A stretch of DNA of 60,680 nt from contig CANRSX010000030.1 of assembly GCA_947642555.1 (NCBI GenBank), forward strand, positions 1-60,680, read 5' to 3'. Under the pieces are notes generated by a model. The model was not told the origin of the DNA, searched no databases, and was given only the letters and a program-made list of their open reading frames with translations. How positions within the stretch are numbered: the stretch's first letter is position 1; each line of letters opens with the position of its first letter. Positions 1 through 8,548 of this stretch are shown in pieces. The stretch comes from an uncultured Roseburia sp. (GTDB lineage Bacteria > Bacillota > Clostridia > Lachnospirales > Lachnospiraceae). Made by a program: the position numbers and the translations under genes.

Positions 1-273
1 AGCCCCGGCGGCGGTTTCTCCCCGCACAGACGCGCCGACAGCCCCGGCGGCGGTTCCGTCCGTAAGGATCGGGATGCGCTCCGCGATCGGCACGCCGCTC
101 TCCTCGATCTCCCTGACCGTCATCCCGTACGCGTCGGACAAATGCGCGCCCGTGACCGCCAGGCACAATTCCAGCTCCGGGTCTTTTCGGATTCTCTGGA
201 TCACATTTAACAGCAGCCCGAACTCCGCGCGGGTCGCCGTCACAACACAGATTTTTTTCCTCTTTTTCTCCAT
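1..273 (-). CDS. UDP-GlcNAc 2-epimerase (hydrolysing), NeuC/LegG-like, N-terminal part
   Basis: The first 91 codons of a gene that runs off the left edge. The N-terminus, reading MEKKRKKICVVTATRAEFG followed by a TGAHLSDAYGMT block, is the signature of hydrolysing UDP-HexNAc 2-epimerases (NeuC, LegG), which release ManNAc-type sugars for sialic or legionaminic acid synthesis. The start is ATG at 273 with a CAGGTG-like ribosome site. It is the last visible gene of the flagellin-glycosylation run, 21 bp after the FemAB-like gene, so a nonulosonic acid donor for Maf is the natural inference. Oddity: a 16-bp direct repeat (1-16 and 40-55, 39 bp apart, in frame) gives an Ala/Gly-rich stretch where the family normally continues its conserved core. 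Substrate (plain or 2,4-diamido sugar) cannot be told from this fragment. Confidence 0.8.
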   Translation of the reverse strand, partial: MEKKRKKICVVTATRAEFGLLLNVIQRIRKDPELELCLAVTGAHLSDAYGMTVREIEESGVPIAERIPILTDGTAAGAVGASVRGETAAGA

Positions 274-294
274 CGTTACACCTGTTTTCCTGTC

Positions 295-1341
295 TCATCC
301 GCGGTAGGTGATCAGAAACGGCCGGGTCGCATCAAATGCCGGGTCCGCTTCCTCCCTTCTTTTTACCAGCTCCTCAAACGCGTCCGGATCCGCCACAAAT
401 CTTCCGATCGTAAACGGCAGCGCGCCCTTCCGGTTAAACTGCTTTTTAAACCCGTAGAGACTGTCGTCCTTTTCCATGCCGCCGCCTAAATGCAGCTTTC
501 GGATCCCCTTTTGGCTTCCCCACAGCGCGGCCTCGTACAAAAGCAGATTGACCGACGCCAGCTTCCGGTATTCCCACAGCGTGCCCGAGAGGTGGTAGTG
601 CATAAACCGCTCATTATAGAAAAACAGGGACGCGCTGATGATCTTCCCCTCATAAGCCGCGTAAAACCAAATCAGATGCTCCCCGCATTCCTCCCGCAGG
701 TATGTAAAATAATCCCGCCCGAAGTAGTAATATTCCTCCGCCTGATTCCGCCGCATCGTCTCCTCGTATATGCGGATAAAATCCTCCATGCGCTCCCCGC
801 GATCCGAAAAAATCTGCACGCCGTTTTTCTTTGCCTTGCGCACCATGTTCCGGTTTTTGGGATCCATGTTCTGAAAAATCGTCTCCTCATTTTTAAGATC
901 CATATACACGGTAGCTTTAAAGCTTCTCGCCTCAAACCGCTCAAAAAACGCGGCCTGTCCCTCCACAAACGGGTCGAAGCGGAAAAACTGCGAGACGATA
1001 TGCTTCCTGCGGTATTCCTCTGCAAGCTCCGTTAAAAACAGTTCGATTTCCTCCGCCGTCACCTCTCCGCGGGTCAGCGGCCCGCCGTAGCCGTACGGGG
1101 TGGTCAGGTCGTAAAACCTGCCGCGCTCCAGCGTTCCATGAAATCCGTCAGACGCCGCGATGTCCTGTAAGAGCGCGGCACAGCAGACCGCCATTTTCGC
1201 TCCCTCCCAGTAAATCAGCACCGGCACGCCGTCCCCGTGCAGCTCTAACGACCGGACGTATTCATATAAATAATAGACGTCCCAGCCCGGAAAGCTTTTT
1301 ACCAGCCGGTTCCATTCCTCCCGCTCCCGAATGAACTTCAT
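295..1341 (-). CDS. FemAB/GNAT-like acyltransferase of the flagellin-glycosylation operon
   Basis: A 348-aa cytoplasmic protein with the look of the FemAB/Acetyltransf_6 branch of the GNAT fold. It shows a QFFRFDPF segment, a KNRNMVRKAKKNGV helix typical of this family, an aromatic YYYFGRDYF stretch and a C-terminal LHLGGGM plus SLYGFKKQF motif. Such proteins transfer acyl or aminoacyl groups. In sugar loci they are thought to acylate amino sugars, so N- or O-acylation of the nonulosonic acid is an inference. The start is set at ATG 1341, which overlaps the TGA of the upstream aminotransferase (ATGA) and has AAGGAG upstream. A longer reading from 1377 would lie inside the previous gene without a ribosome site. 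Confidence 0.72.
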   Translation of the reverse strand: MKFIREREEWNRLVKSFPGWDVYYLYEYVRSLELHGDGVPVLIYWEGAKMAVCCAALLQDIAASDGFHGTLERGRFYDLTTPYGYGGPLTRGEVTAEEIELFLTELAEEYRRKHIVSQFFRFDPFVEGQAAFFERFEARSFKATVYMDLKNEETIFQNMDPKNRNMVRKAKKNGVQIFSDRGERMEDFIRIYEETMRRNQAEEYYYFGRDYFTYLREECGEHLIWFYAAYEGKIISASLFFYNERFMHYHLSGTLWEYRKLASVNLLLYEAALWGSQKGIRKLHLGGGMEKDDSLYGFKKQFNRKGALPFTIGRFVADPDAFEELVKRREEADPAFDATRPFLITYRG

Positions 1342-2447
1342 AACATCCCGCACTCCTTTCCACAGACGTTTAAGCATTCCAGCAGATATTCCATCTCCCG
1401 CTCCCCGTACCGCTGGTCGACGGGAAGGGATAAAATCCGCCGCCCGATCCGCTCCGTCTCTTCGTAAACCGTCGCATGTTCGATGGGCCAGTGCACGGCG
1501 CAGTAGATCCGCCGCCTGATCAGGCGCTCCCGCAGCTCGTCCCGCTTTTCCACGTAAACAGGGAACGCGAGGGGGACGTCCGCGGAGCCGAAAGCTGCCG
1601 CCGGGACTATCCCCCTGGCTGCCAGAGCCGGCTGCGGGACACCGGACAGCGCCGGTTCACACATCCCCATGCCGCGCAGTCCCTCCTCCAGCTGCACGGC
1701 GTTTTTCCGACGCCGCTCACACATCTGTTCCACAGAAAAGTGATCGAGCAGAAACCGCGCCACATCCGACATCCCGCAAACCTCCGTCTGCCGGTCGAAC
1801 GCTTCCTCCTCCCGGGCAAACAGCTCCCGGTATTTTTCATTACAATCATAGTTTTCTGTCAGAAACAGATGTTTTAAGAGCATCGCCTCCACCTTCCCGG
1901 AGGCCGGCTTTTTTCTCCGCGGCTGTCCGGGCAGAAGATGCGCTTCTTTTGTATACAGCACCCCGCCGTCCGGCGCCGGAAACCATTTCCGCAGGCTGGC
2001 GATCCCGTAATCCCCCACGGTCAGCTTCGCCGTGAAAAGGGAATGCGTCGTATCCTCAATCACAATCAGCCCGTACCGTTCCTTCCACTCCGCGATCCGC
2101 ATCCTGCTCTCCTCTGGCTGCAACGCGCCGAAGTAGTGCATGAGGTAGAAAAACCGGGGCTGATATTCCCGGATCATCGGCTTTAGCCGGTCCGGATCGA
2201 TCCGAAGCTTATCATCCACCGGGTAAAAGAGGATCCGGCAGTCCCCCGGCAGCGCGTCCGGAACCGACTCACAGATGTAGTCCGGCAATAAAATACGCTC
2301 CCCGGACAGGCGCTCCGCGAGAAGTCCGAGCGCGCTGCGCCCGCTGTCCGTATAGACGGTGTGAAATTCCTTCAGATATGCAAAGACCGTGTCGGAGGTA
2401 TCCGCAAGACGGGATAGGTCCAGGTCGAATTCGCTTCCTAATTCCAT
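1338..2447 (-). CDS. PLP-dependent DegT/DnrJ-like aminotransferase
   Basis: A 369-aa fold-type I aminotransferase-like protein. A VIEDTTHSL segment supplies the PLP-ring Asp, and ASLRKWFPAPDGG carries the likely Schiff-base lysine. These are the usual landmarks of sugar aminotransferases, in a divergent subfamily. It probably transaminates a keto-sugar during synthesis of the flagellin glycan, with the neighbouring dehydrogenases and GNATs. ATG at 2447 follows GAGAGGG. The gene overlaps the upstream GNAT by 10 bp and the downstream FemAB-like gene by 4 bp, pointing to translational coupling. Exact substrate unknown. Confidence 0.72.
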   Translation of the reverse strand: MELGSEFDLDLSRLADTSDTVFAYLKEFHTVYTDSGRSALGLLAERLSGERILLPDYICESVPDALPGDCRILFYPVDDKLRIDPDRLKPMIREYQPRFFYLMHYFGALQPEESRMRIAEWKERYGLIVIEDTTHSLFTAKLTVGDYGIASLRKWFPAPDGGVLYTKEAHLLPGQPRRKKPASGKVEAMLLKHLFLTENYDCNEKYRELFAREEEAFDRQTEVCGMSDVARFLLDHFSVEQMCERRRKNAVQLEEGLRGMGMCEPALSGVPQPALAARGIVPAAAFGSADVPLAFPVYVEKRDELRERLIRRRIYCAVHWPIEHATVYEETERIGRRILSLPVDQRYGEREMEYLLECLNVCGKECGML

Positions 2448-2983
2448 ATTTCCCTCTCATAGGCATACAGCGCGACAATCTGTCCTGTCGCCGCCACATA
2501 CATATCACGTGTCTTCTCCCCGCGGCGGTATCCGCAGGACGTATACATGCGGATGGAGGCAGCGTTATCCTCCCGGATCTCCACCCGCGAGCGACGGTAT
2601 CCCCGCTTTCCCGCAAGCGCAAGCCCCGCGAGAATCGCCTGTTTTGCAAGCCCCTTTCCGGTAAAACGTTCGCCGAGCGCGATCGGAAGATCCACGGTAT
2701 CGCCGTCATGGTCAAAGTACAGGTAGCCCGCGATCTCACGTTCCTCCGTCTGAATCAGGTATATCTCCCGGCCCTGATTCCCCGGCAGTACGCGATCAGC
2801 TGACTGCATGCCGCCTGCGGACTGCATGCCGTCCGCGGGCGGCATGCAGTCCATGTAAAACCGGTACAGATTTTCCCGCGGCGGAATCTCCTCATCCCCG
2901 CGGCTCCAGTAATTCACAAACGGCTCGCACTTGATCCGGTAATAATCCTCAAATTCCTCCGGTTTTGCCTTTTCCAGATACAA
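2438..2983 (-). CDS. GNAT family N-acetyltransferase
   Basis: A 181-aa protein with a complete GNAT core. The acetyl-CoA pyrophosphate loop lies in GERFTGKGLAKQAI (about 115-130), followed by VEIREDNAASIRMYTSCGY, the standard beta5-helix with the Asn/Tyr pair. It likely N-acetylates an amino sugar in the glycan pathway. The start codon is TTG at 2983, chosen because an ideal AAGGAGGAAG ribosome site sits just upstream and the previous gene ends 14 bp away. Oddity: residues about 47-63 hold a short imperfect repeat (ADGMQSAGGMQSAD), a probable slippage insertion in a loop. Confidence 0.8.
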   Translation of the reverse strand: MYLEKAKPEEFEDYYRIKCEPFVNYWSRGDEEIPPRENLYRFYMDCMPPADGMQSAGGMQSADRVLPGNQGREIYLIQTEEREIAGYLYFDHDGDTVDLPIALGERFTGKGLAKQAILAGLALAGKRGYRRSRVEIREDNAASIRMYTSCGYRRGEKTRDMYVAATGQIVALYAYEREIWN

Positions 2984-2997
2984 TTCTGCTTCCTCCT

Positions 2998-3975
2998 TCA
3001 GGTGATCGGGCAGAGTCCTGCCTTCACGCCCTGCCGTTCAAAATACGGGATCAGCTGCCGCAGCAGCGTCCGGTGCAGGCGGCCCGACTCTTCAAATGTC
3101 GTCAGTCTGCAGGTTCCGCCGGTCAGAAGCTCCGCCGCCGCCAGATGTGTCAGCTGACTCTGATACGGCATGTCAAAGCGCTCCTTTTTCCACTCCCAGC
3201 CGGTCGACGCAGCAGCGTATTCCAGTTCCTTATTTCCCTCCATGATATGGATCCGGCAGGTATCAGCCGCGATAAAGGTTGACGCCGGGACTCCTGCCGT
3301 TTCATAGGAAGAGACCGAAAACGCCCGGCAGCGCCCCATCCTGCCGCGGATTGTCCCGGTGATTTCCAGAAAGCCGTCCCGCTTACTCCGCCGGTATGCG
3401 GGATCCAGCCCCTGACAGGAAAGCTCCGGCTCTTCGGAACCGGCCAGGTATGCGATCAGATCCAGCATGTGGATTGCGTTGCTGCCAAGCCCCCAGTCCG
3501 AGCCTGAAACCGCAATCTCCATCTCCTTCGCATCGCAGAGCGTTTCTTTTAGCGACTCATAAACCGGGTACATCCGTCTCGGACAGTTGACGAATGCTTT
3601 TATACCTTTTTGCCGGAACAGCTCCTCCACCGCGTCATAATCCCCGAGCCGCTGAAACAGCACCTTTTCCAGTATGAGGTACGACACGTCCGCATGCAAA
3701 AGCAGCTCCTCCGTCACAGCCCTTCTCACATCGGAACCGGTGGCCACAATCACGACGTCCATCCGCTCCGGCATGGCGGCGATCGAAGTGACAAAACGCA
3801 CCTCGTGCTTTGCGGCGCCCTCCGTCCCCGCAAAAACCGACTCCGCCTTCGCGAGAGCCTCTTTCCGCACATCCGTCACCGTGATCTGATACGCTTCCTC
3901 CGACAGGGCAAGCGCCTGTAAATGTCTCGTTCCGAGATTTCCTACGCCTATGATTCCGATCCGCCGCATTTCCAT
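2998..3975 (-). CDS. Gfo/Idh/MocA-family oxidoreductase (second copy)
   Basis: 325 aa. The N-terminal Rossmann motif GIIGVGNLGTRHL binds NAD(P). It is followed by a degenerate EK motif (LILEKVLFQ) and a C-terminal beta-sheet domain. The family oxidises or reduces sugar-nucleotide or free sugar carbons. The gene overlaps the preceding Gfo/Idh/MocA gene by 28 bp and is followed after 14 bp by the GNAT. Two tandem, clearly diverged members suggest two steps in making an unusual deoxy-amino sugar, or a heteromeric pair. ATG 3975 follows GGAGGAAGTG; the Met two codons later is a weaker alternative. Confidence 0.82.
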   Translation of the reverse strand: MEMRRIGIIGVGNLGTRHLQALALSEEAYQITVTDVRKEALAKAESVFAGTEGAAKHEVRFVTSIAAMPERMDVVIVATGSDVRRAVTEELLLHADVSYLILEKVLFQRLGDYDAVEELFRQKGIKAFVNCPRRMYPVYESLKETLCDAKEMEIAVSGSDWGLGSNAIHMLDLIAYLAGSEEPELSCQGLDPAYRRSKRDGFLEITGTIRGRMGRCRAFSVSSYETAGVPASTFIAADTCRIHIMEGNKELEYAAASTGWEWKKERFDMPYQSQLTHLAAAELLTGGTCRLTTFEESGRLHRTLLRQLIPYFERQGVKAGLCPIT

Positions 3976-4934
3976 CCTTCACTTCCTCCCTCCGCAATCC
4001 GCTCATACACCGGGAAATGCTTCGCGTGCTCCTCTAACGTCAGCAGTCTTTCATCCCCCGGATTTTCTAAGAACGCCTGCACCATCTCGTACAGCCCCGG
4101 CTTGTATTCCCTGTCCAAACGATCCGAAAGCTCCACCGGCTCCGCCTTTACGGAACCGATGTCCTGCATCTGCAGGGTCTCCATGGGTTTCAGATAAAAG
4201 CGGTGCTTTGCAGTCAGCGCCTCCACCGCCCATCTCCCCGGCGCTTCCCAGTTCGCCTGATAGGTAAACAGCGCGCCCCGCTCCGAAATCCCGGCTCCGG
4301 CGTAATTGCTCCCGTCCGGATGCCAGTCGAGTTTTCCCGCTACAAACGACGTCATCTCCCGCGGCATTCCCCCCAGGAAAAAGGCCAGGTCCATGACGTG
4401 GGTGGAATTTGCAAACAGCCAGCCCTCCTTTTCCCCCTCAGGCCGCACCATGGGGCCGATGACATGCGCCCACTCGGTAAATTCAAAATGAAACGACGTC
4501 ACGCCCCCGTCCGCCCTGATCAGCTCCTGCGCTTTTTTTACCGAGGCAAAAAAACGGCGGTTGTACGCGACAAACACCTCTGCGCCTGTCCGCTTCTGCT
4601 CTTCCCGTAACGCTGCAAGCGCCCCGGAACGATAAGCGACCGGCTTTTCCACGAGAATGTGGCGGACGCCAAGGCGCATCAGCTCCTCTGTCACATCGCA
4701 AAGACCGCCGACGTTCACGGCAACAATCGCATAGTCCGGCAGAACCTCCTGCTCCCGCAGCGCCGCGCGGTAGTCCCCGGTAAAAACCTGTCCGCCGGTT
4801 TCCGCTTCAAACTGCCTGGCCTTCTCCTCCCCGCGCCCAAATACAAGGGCAGGAATCCCCATGCCCCGGAGGACTTTAACATATTCCTTTGCCATATAGC
4901 CCGCGCCGATGATGGCGACTGTTTTATTCTTCAC
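3948..4934 (-). CDS. Gfo/Idh/MocA-family oxidoreductase (first copy)
   Basis: 328 aa. It has a Rossmann NAD(P)-binding loop AIIGAGYMAKEY, the family's catalytic EKP motif (VEKPVAYR), an AYNRRF segment and FANSTHVMDLAFFLGG, the helix carrying the catalytic His. It is more canonical than its downstream neighbour. ATG 4934 overlaps the TGA of the SGNH-like gene (ATGA). A role in building the flagellin sugar is inferred from position only; the substrate is not visible in the sequence. Confidence 0.84.
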   Translation of the reverse strand: MKNKTVAIIGAGYMAKEYVKVLRGMGIPALVFGRGEEKARQFEAETGGQVFTGDYRAALREQEVLPDYAIVAVNVGGLCDVTEELMRLGVRHILVEKPVAYRSGALAALREEQKRTGAEVFVAYNRRFFASVKKAQELIRADGGVTSFHFEFTEWAHVIGPMVRPEGEKEGWLFANSTHVMDLAFFLGGMPREMTSFVAGKLDWHPDGSNYAGAGISERGALFTYQANWEAPGRWAVEALTAKHRFYLKPMETLQMQDIGSVKAEPVELSDRLDREYKPGLYEMVQAFLENPGDERLLTLEEHAKHFPVYERIAEGGSEGWKCGGSES

Positions 4935-6457
4935 CCGTTCTGCCCGCCTTTCCTGTGATCATGCATTCCACCCGCATCCAGATACCGGTTCAGGATCTCT
5001 GTCACCTTTCCCGCTCCCGCCCCGTTCAGATGGGAGGAATTGCGAAAATAACAGTCCTCCAGCTTCAGATCCATCAGGAAGTTTACAAATGTAAAATCAC
5101 ATTCTGCCCGCAGCTCATCCAAAATCCGCATCGTGTCCCCGTACATCTCCCACGACATATACTGCCGGTACAGCCTTGTCATGGGCGGCATGACGAGAAT
5201 TGCCTTCACCTGCCGCTCTTTTAAGTACGCCAGATACTCCCGCAGGACACGGATGTTAAACGCCACGGTCTCTGGGTAATCCTTGTGATATTCCCGCGCA
5301 ATACTCTCCCGTTCCGCCGCAAGTCCTTTTTCATCCAGCGCGCTGCTGTCGTAGACCATGCTTTGAAGCTTCCTCTCATAATCCAGGAAAAACGCTTCCT
5401 GCGTCGTCGTGTAGAGATCCTCGAAATCCTCTTTCATGATCCGATCCAGCCGGTCCTTCGTGTAGTGATACGCGCCCTTGTACAGCCATGCCCCGGAAAA
5501 ATGATTCATCCTCCGCACAAACGAATAGTAGCGCTCGGCCACGGACGCATTGTAGGGCGCAACCGACATGTCGTACTGGAAAATATACGGGGCCACGCCG
5601 ATCACGGCATACCGGATCCGTTCAGGCTCCCTCGCGTGCTCATACGCATGGCAAAACATCTGATAGCTGTAAAAAAGATCCTGTCCGCCGATCGCAAAAT
5701 TCAGGAAATGTCCGCTGATCGTATTCAGGTCGATGCACTGCCGGATATAGGACAGTCCCGTGACAATCCCGTCGTACGGCCCTCTGTCCCGGTAAAAATT
5801 CATGCGCTCATACGCCAGCTCATACCCGCCGGTGACAAAGGTCCCGAGATGCGAATGAAAATTCAGCACCTTTTCAAACGGGTACTGATCCGCCTCCTTT
5901 GGCTCCTCGGTGCAGAGCAGATAATCGTACTCCAGTCCCGGCAGCTCGCGGATATCGATCACCGGGATTCCCATATGGGAGGTCAGCTCCGCCGGTTTTT
6001 CCTTTACCGCAAACGCCATGATATATGCCTTTTTCAGATCGACGCAGTAGAGCCCGTCCTCTGTCATCGGATTGATCCCGTAAAGAATGATGAAATATTT
6101 CCGCTCCATGGACAGGAAGCGCTCTAATTCCTCCACGGTCTGACCAAATGCGTAAACCGCATCCAGAAGCCTGGAAAAAAGATCCTGCCGTTCCGCACGT
6201 TCTGCGGTCTTCTCAGGATCGGCCTGCTCCTCAATGCGATTCATAATATTCTCAAACGCCTCGCGTCCGGCCCGCAGATGTTCCGTGATCGTGCGCTGGT
6301 TCCAGGAAAGCAGAATCTCACTGATCTCTGTATAGCTGTGAAAAATATCCTGCAACAGCATCAGAAATGCGCGGTCCGCTTCCTTCCGCTGCAACAGCAG
6401 GTTCAGATCCCCGATCAGGGATGCCGCCTTTTGTGCGAGCTCCTCCCGGCCCATCAT
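4931..6457 (-). CDS. SGNH/DltD-like protein of flagellin-glycosylation locus
   Basis: 508 aa. A helical N-terminal third (about 1-115, charged, coiled-coil-like) precedes an SGNH-hydrolase-like domain. The domain shows a GLSYI block at the nucleophile position, an IGGQDLFYSYQ block and a C-terminal SSHLNGAGAGK block where these enzymes carry the catalytic Asp/His pair. The family includes O-acyl transferases and hydrolases (DltD, AlgX). In this locus it may modify or transfer acyl groups on the glycan. Odd: the usual D-x-x-H reads N-S-S-H, so the Asp position is Asn. No signal peptide or membrane segment is visible, so it should be cytoplasmic. It overlaps maf by 4 bp (ATGA). Confidence 0.55.
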   Translation of the reverse strand: MMGREELAQKAASLIGDLNLLLQRKEADRAFLMLLQDIFHSYTEISEILLSWNQRTITEHLRAGREAFENIMNRIEEQADPEKTAERAERQDLFSRLLDAVYAFGQTVEELERFLSMERKYFIILYGINPMTEDGLYCVDLKKAYIMAFAVKEKPAELTSHMGIPVIDIRELPGLEYDYLLCTEEPKEADQYPFEKVLNFHSHLGTFVTGGYELAYERMNFYRDRGPYDGIVTGLSYIRQCIDLNTISGHFLNFAIGGQDLFYSYQMFCHAYEHAREPERIRYAVIGVAPYIFQYDMSVAPYNASVAERYYSFVRRMNHFSGAWLYKGAYHYTKDRLDRIMKEDFEDLYTTTQEAFFLDYERKLQSMVYDSSALDEKGLAAERESIAREYHKDYPETVAFNIRVLREYLAYLKERQVKAILVMPPMTRLYRQYMSWEMYGDTMRILDELRAECDFTFVNFLMDLKLEDCYFRNSSHLNGAGAGKVTEILNRYLDAGGMHDHRKGGQNG

Positions 6458-8382
6458 GACTCCCCTCCTGTCTGTTGCTGCCCATCTTCCTGTTTCGTCT
6501 TTGCAGGTTCCAGAATTTCTTCCCCTGGTTCCCGGTTCTCCTCCGCCCGCAGTTCTTCCAGCAGGTCATCTAAGATCGGGATCACATTGTGAAGCGAAAT
6601 CTTAATGCAGGTCATCATGACGATCCCCTGGCGCGCAATCATCACGCCCTCATCGTGAAGATCCTCCTCGTAGTCGTACATCCCCCGGGAAATCGCAAAA
6701 CTGATGGAGGCCATGGAGCGCATGACCACCGTCATGGTGGGATCCTGCTCGAAAAACCGGGTCAGTTTCTCCAGCTTTTTGCTGATCTTTTTTACCTTTC
6801 CCGCATCCAGCTTCTCTTTTTGAAACAGCCGCTCCAGCTGACGATACAGCCGCAGACCCTGATTCGCTTTTTTTACCGCGTCCTGCATGACCTTTTTTCT
6901 GCCGAAGAGGTATGCGCGGTTCTCTCTGTCCATCTCCTCATCAAAGACATAGGGCAGACTGTCAATAAGACTTTTGTAGTCAACATGATCTGCCGGGCAT
7001 TCCTCACGGATTGCATCCCGTAGGGTCATGTTCACGGCTCCTTTTTTCTTCGCCCCGCCCTCCGTGGCGTCGATCACCTTAAGCTCGGGGTGCGCTTTCA
7101 TCCGATCCTCAAACCACCGGAGAAACATCAGCATATTCGGCTGGGTCGGCACCATATTCCCGTGGATGTCCTCCACCTGTGCCGTGGCATTGACGCGCTT
7201 TCTTACAATCTCCTCCTCGGAAAAGGATCCTTCGATGTGCGAACGGTTGCCGGTGTAGGCCAGATCCTGCCCCACCAGAATGATCGTCTCAAAGCCCAGC
7301 TGCTCGGCCAGCGAAAAGGCGGAATTGGAGACAGACCCGCCGGAGGGAACCCCGCTGCAGGGAATGTTGTGATCCAGATACAGCTTCTGAATAAATTCCT
7401 CCCCGTTATAGTAGAAGATCTTCTTTCCGGTATGCCGGCGCACAACCTCGTTGTTTACGTCCGCCGAAAGCACCATCGGGATCTCCCGGATCTCCTCCCG
7501 GTCAAACAGCTCCACCGGCTTGTTCCCGTCCACGGTCATAAACATATCCGGGATAATCCCCTCCGCAAGCAGAGGCTTTAGCGCCGTATCCACCGCGATT
7601 AAAAATGCTCGCCCTTCTGCCTCCTTTAAGTCATGGATATTGTTCTTTAAAGAAGGGCCAGCTGCAATGATGATCGCGGGACGGTCATGGGGAATGAGGC
7701 CGGAAAGCTGATTAATCGTGTGGCTTTTTAAGACATATTTTGCGTTGCCGATCACATTTTTGGCGTAAAAGTTTCCGAAAAACGCGATCGTATTCTGATC
7801 CACCTTCATCCGCTGCAGCGTCCGCTTTATGATCCCTAAGAATTCTTTGATCTCCTCAAAAAACAGTTTGTCATAGCCCGGCAGGATCCGTGTCCGGAAA
7901 TAGGACAGCGTCTCGTTGGTCAGCCACTTGCTCATGACCGGGATCAGCTCCTCGTCGTTGACGCTTTTTACCAGCAGCGCCACCGGACGGTTCTCAAAAA
8001 CCTCCGTGATGTCGATCTCCTCGAGCACTTTTAAAAACACCTCGACGCAGGGCTCGTAGATCAGGATGTTAAGCTGCTCCGATGTGGCCCGCAGCAGCTC
8101 CTGGAGATAAAAGGCATTCCCAAGCCCCACGATCAGCACGGTCGAATAGTCCGGCAGATCTTTGATGTCCCGGATCCAGTGTTCCGCCCGCTCCGTCTCG
8201 TCATAGTGCGCGCCAAGGACAGTGCTTTCTCCATCCCGCTCCACCCGGATCAGATCTCCCTCCGCAAGCTCCGCTTTTATCCCTTCGGTCAGCTCATACT
8301 CTTTTTCCTCGATCTGGTTCGCCACGTAATCATATCGCGCGTGGAATGCCGCCATATTTTTTTCGTAGATTGTCCTGTTCAT
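6454..8382 (-). CDS. Maf/DUF115 motility-associated flagellin glycosyltransferase
   Basis: 642 aa. The central core (IIIAAGPSLKNNIHDLK, VDTALKPLL, PDMFMTVDGNKPVELF, SADVNNEVV, CSGVPSGGSVSNSAFSLA, VGQDLAYTGNRSH) is the DUF115/MptE-like domain of motility accessory factors. These transfer nonulosonic acids to Ser/Thr of flagellin in the cytoplasm before export. The N-terminal GLGNAFYLQELL and IYEPCVEVF blocks form the accessory Rossmann domain, and a helical tail follows. ATG 8382 was chosen over 8526, because an upstream start would place coding sequence across the fliC terminator hairpin. It follows fliC directly, so its substrate is almost certainly that flagellin. The ribosome site (AGGAG) is rather far from the ATG. 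Confidence 0.9.
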   Translation of the reverse strand: MNRTIYEKNMAAFHARYDYVANQIEEKEYELTEGIKAELAEGDLIRVERDGESTVLGAHYDETERAEHWIRDIKDLPDYSTVLIVGLGNAFYLQELLRATSEQLNILIYEPCVEVFLKVLEEIDITEVFENRPVALLVKSVNDEELIPVMSKWLTNETLSYFRTRILPGYDKLFFEEIKEFLGIIKRTLQRMKVDQNTIAFFGNFYAKNVIGNAKYVLKSHTINQLSGLIPHDRPAIIIAAGPSLKNNIHDLKEAEGRAFLIAVDTALKPLLAEGIIPDMFMTVDGNKPVELFDREEIREIPMVLSADVNNEVVRRHTGKKIFYYNGEEFIQKLYLDHNIPCSGVPSGGSVSNSAFSLAEQLGFETIILVGQDLAYTGNRSHIEGSFSEEEIVRKRVNATAQVEDIHGNMVPTQPNMLMFLRWFEDRMKAHPELKVIDATEGGAKKKGAVNMTLRDAIREECPADHVDYKSLIDSLPYVFDEEMDRENRAYLFGRKKVMQDAVKKANQGLRLYRQLERLFQKEKLDAGKVKKISKKLEKLTRFFEQDPTMTVVMRSMASISFAISRGMYDYEEDLHDEGVMIARQGIVMMTCIKISLHNVIPILDDLLEELRAEENREPGEEILEPAKTKQEDGQQQTGGES

Positions 8383-8447
8383 ATCTGTTTCCGTGCTCCT
8401 TTTTACGGATGTCTTTTCCTGCAAATCGCTACAGAACCCCTTTACCG

Positions 8448-8484
8448 AAAACAGGGGGCAGATGATGCTCTCACCTGCCCCCTG
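8448..8484 (-). terminator. intrinsic terminator after fliC
   Basis: A perfect 10-bp GC-rich stem (8452-8461 with 8475-8484) is followed on the minus strand by TTTT. It lies 65 bp beyond the fliC stop. The short U-tract suggests partial termination, which would give abundant flagellin mRNA with some read-through into maf and the sugar genes. Confidence 0.75.
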
Positions 8485-8548
8485 CTGAATGGAATCCCAC
8501 CGAATCGTTTCTGATATCCGATCCAAAGGATCAGACGGATCCGGTCAA

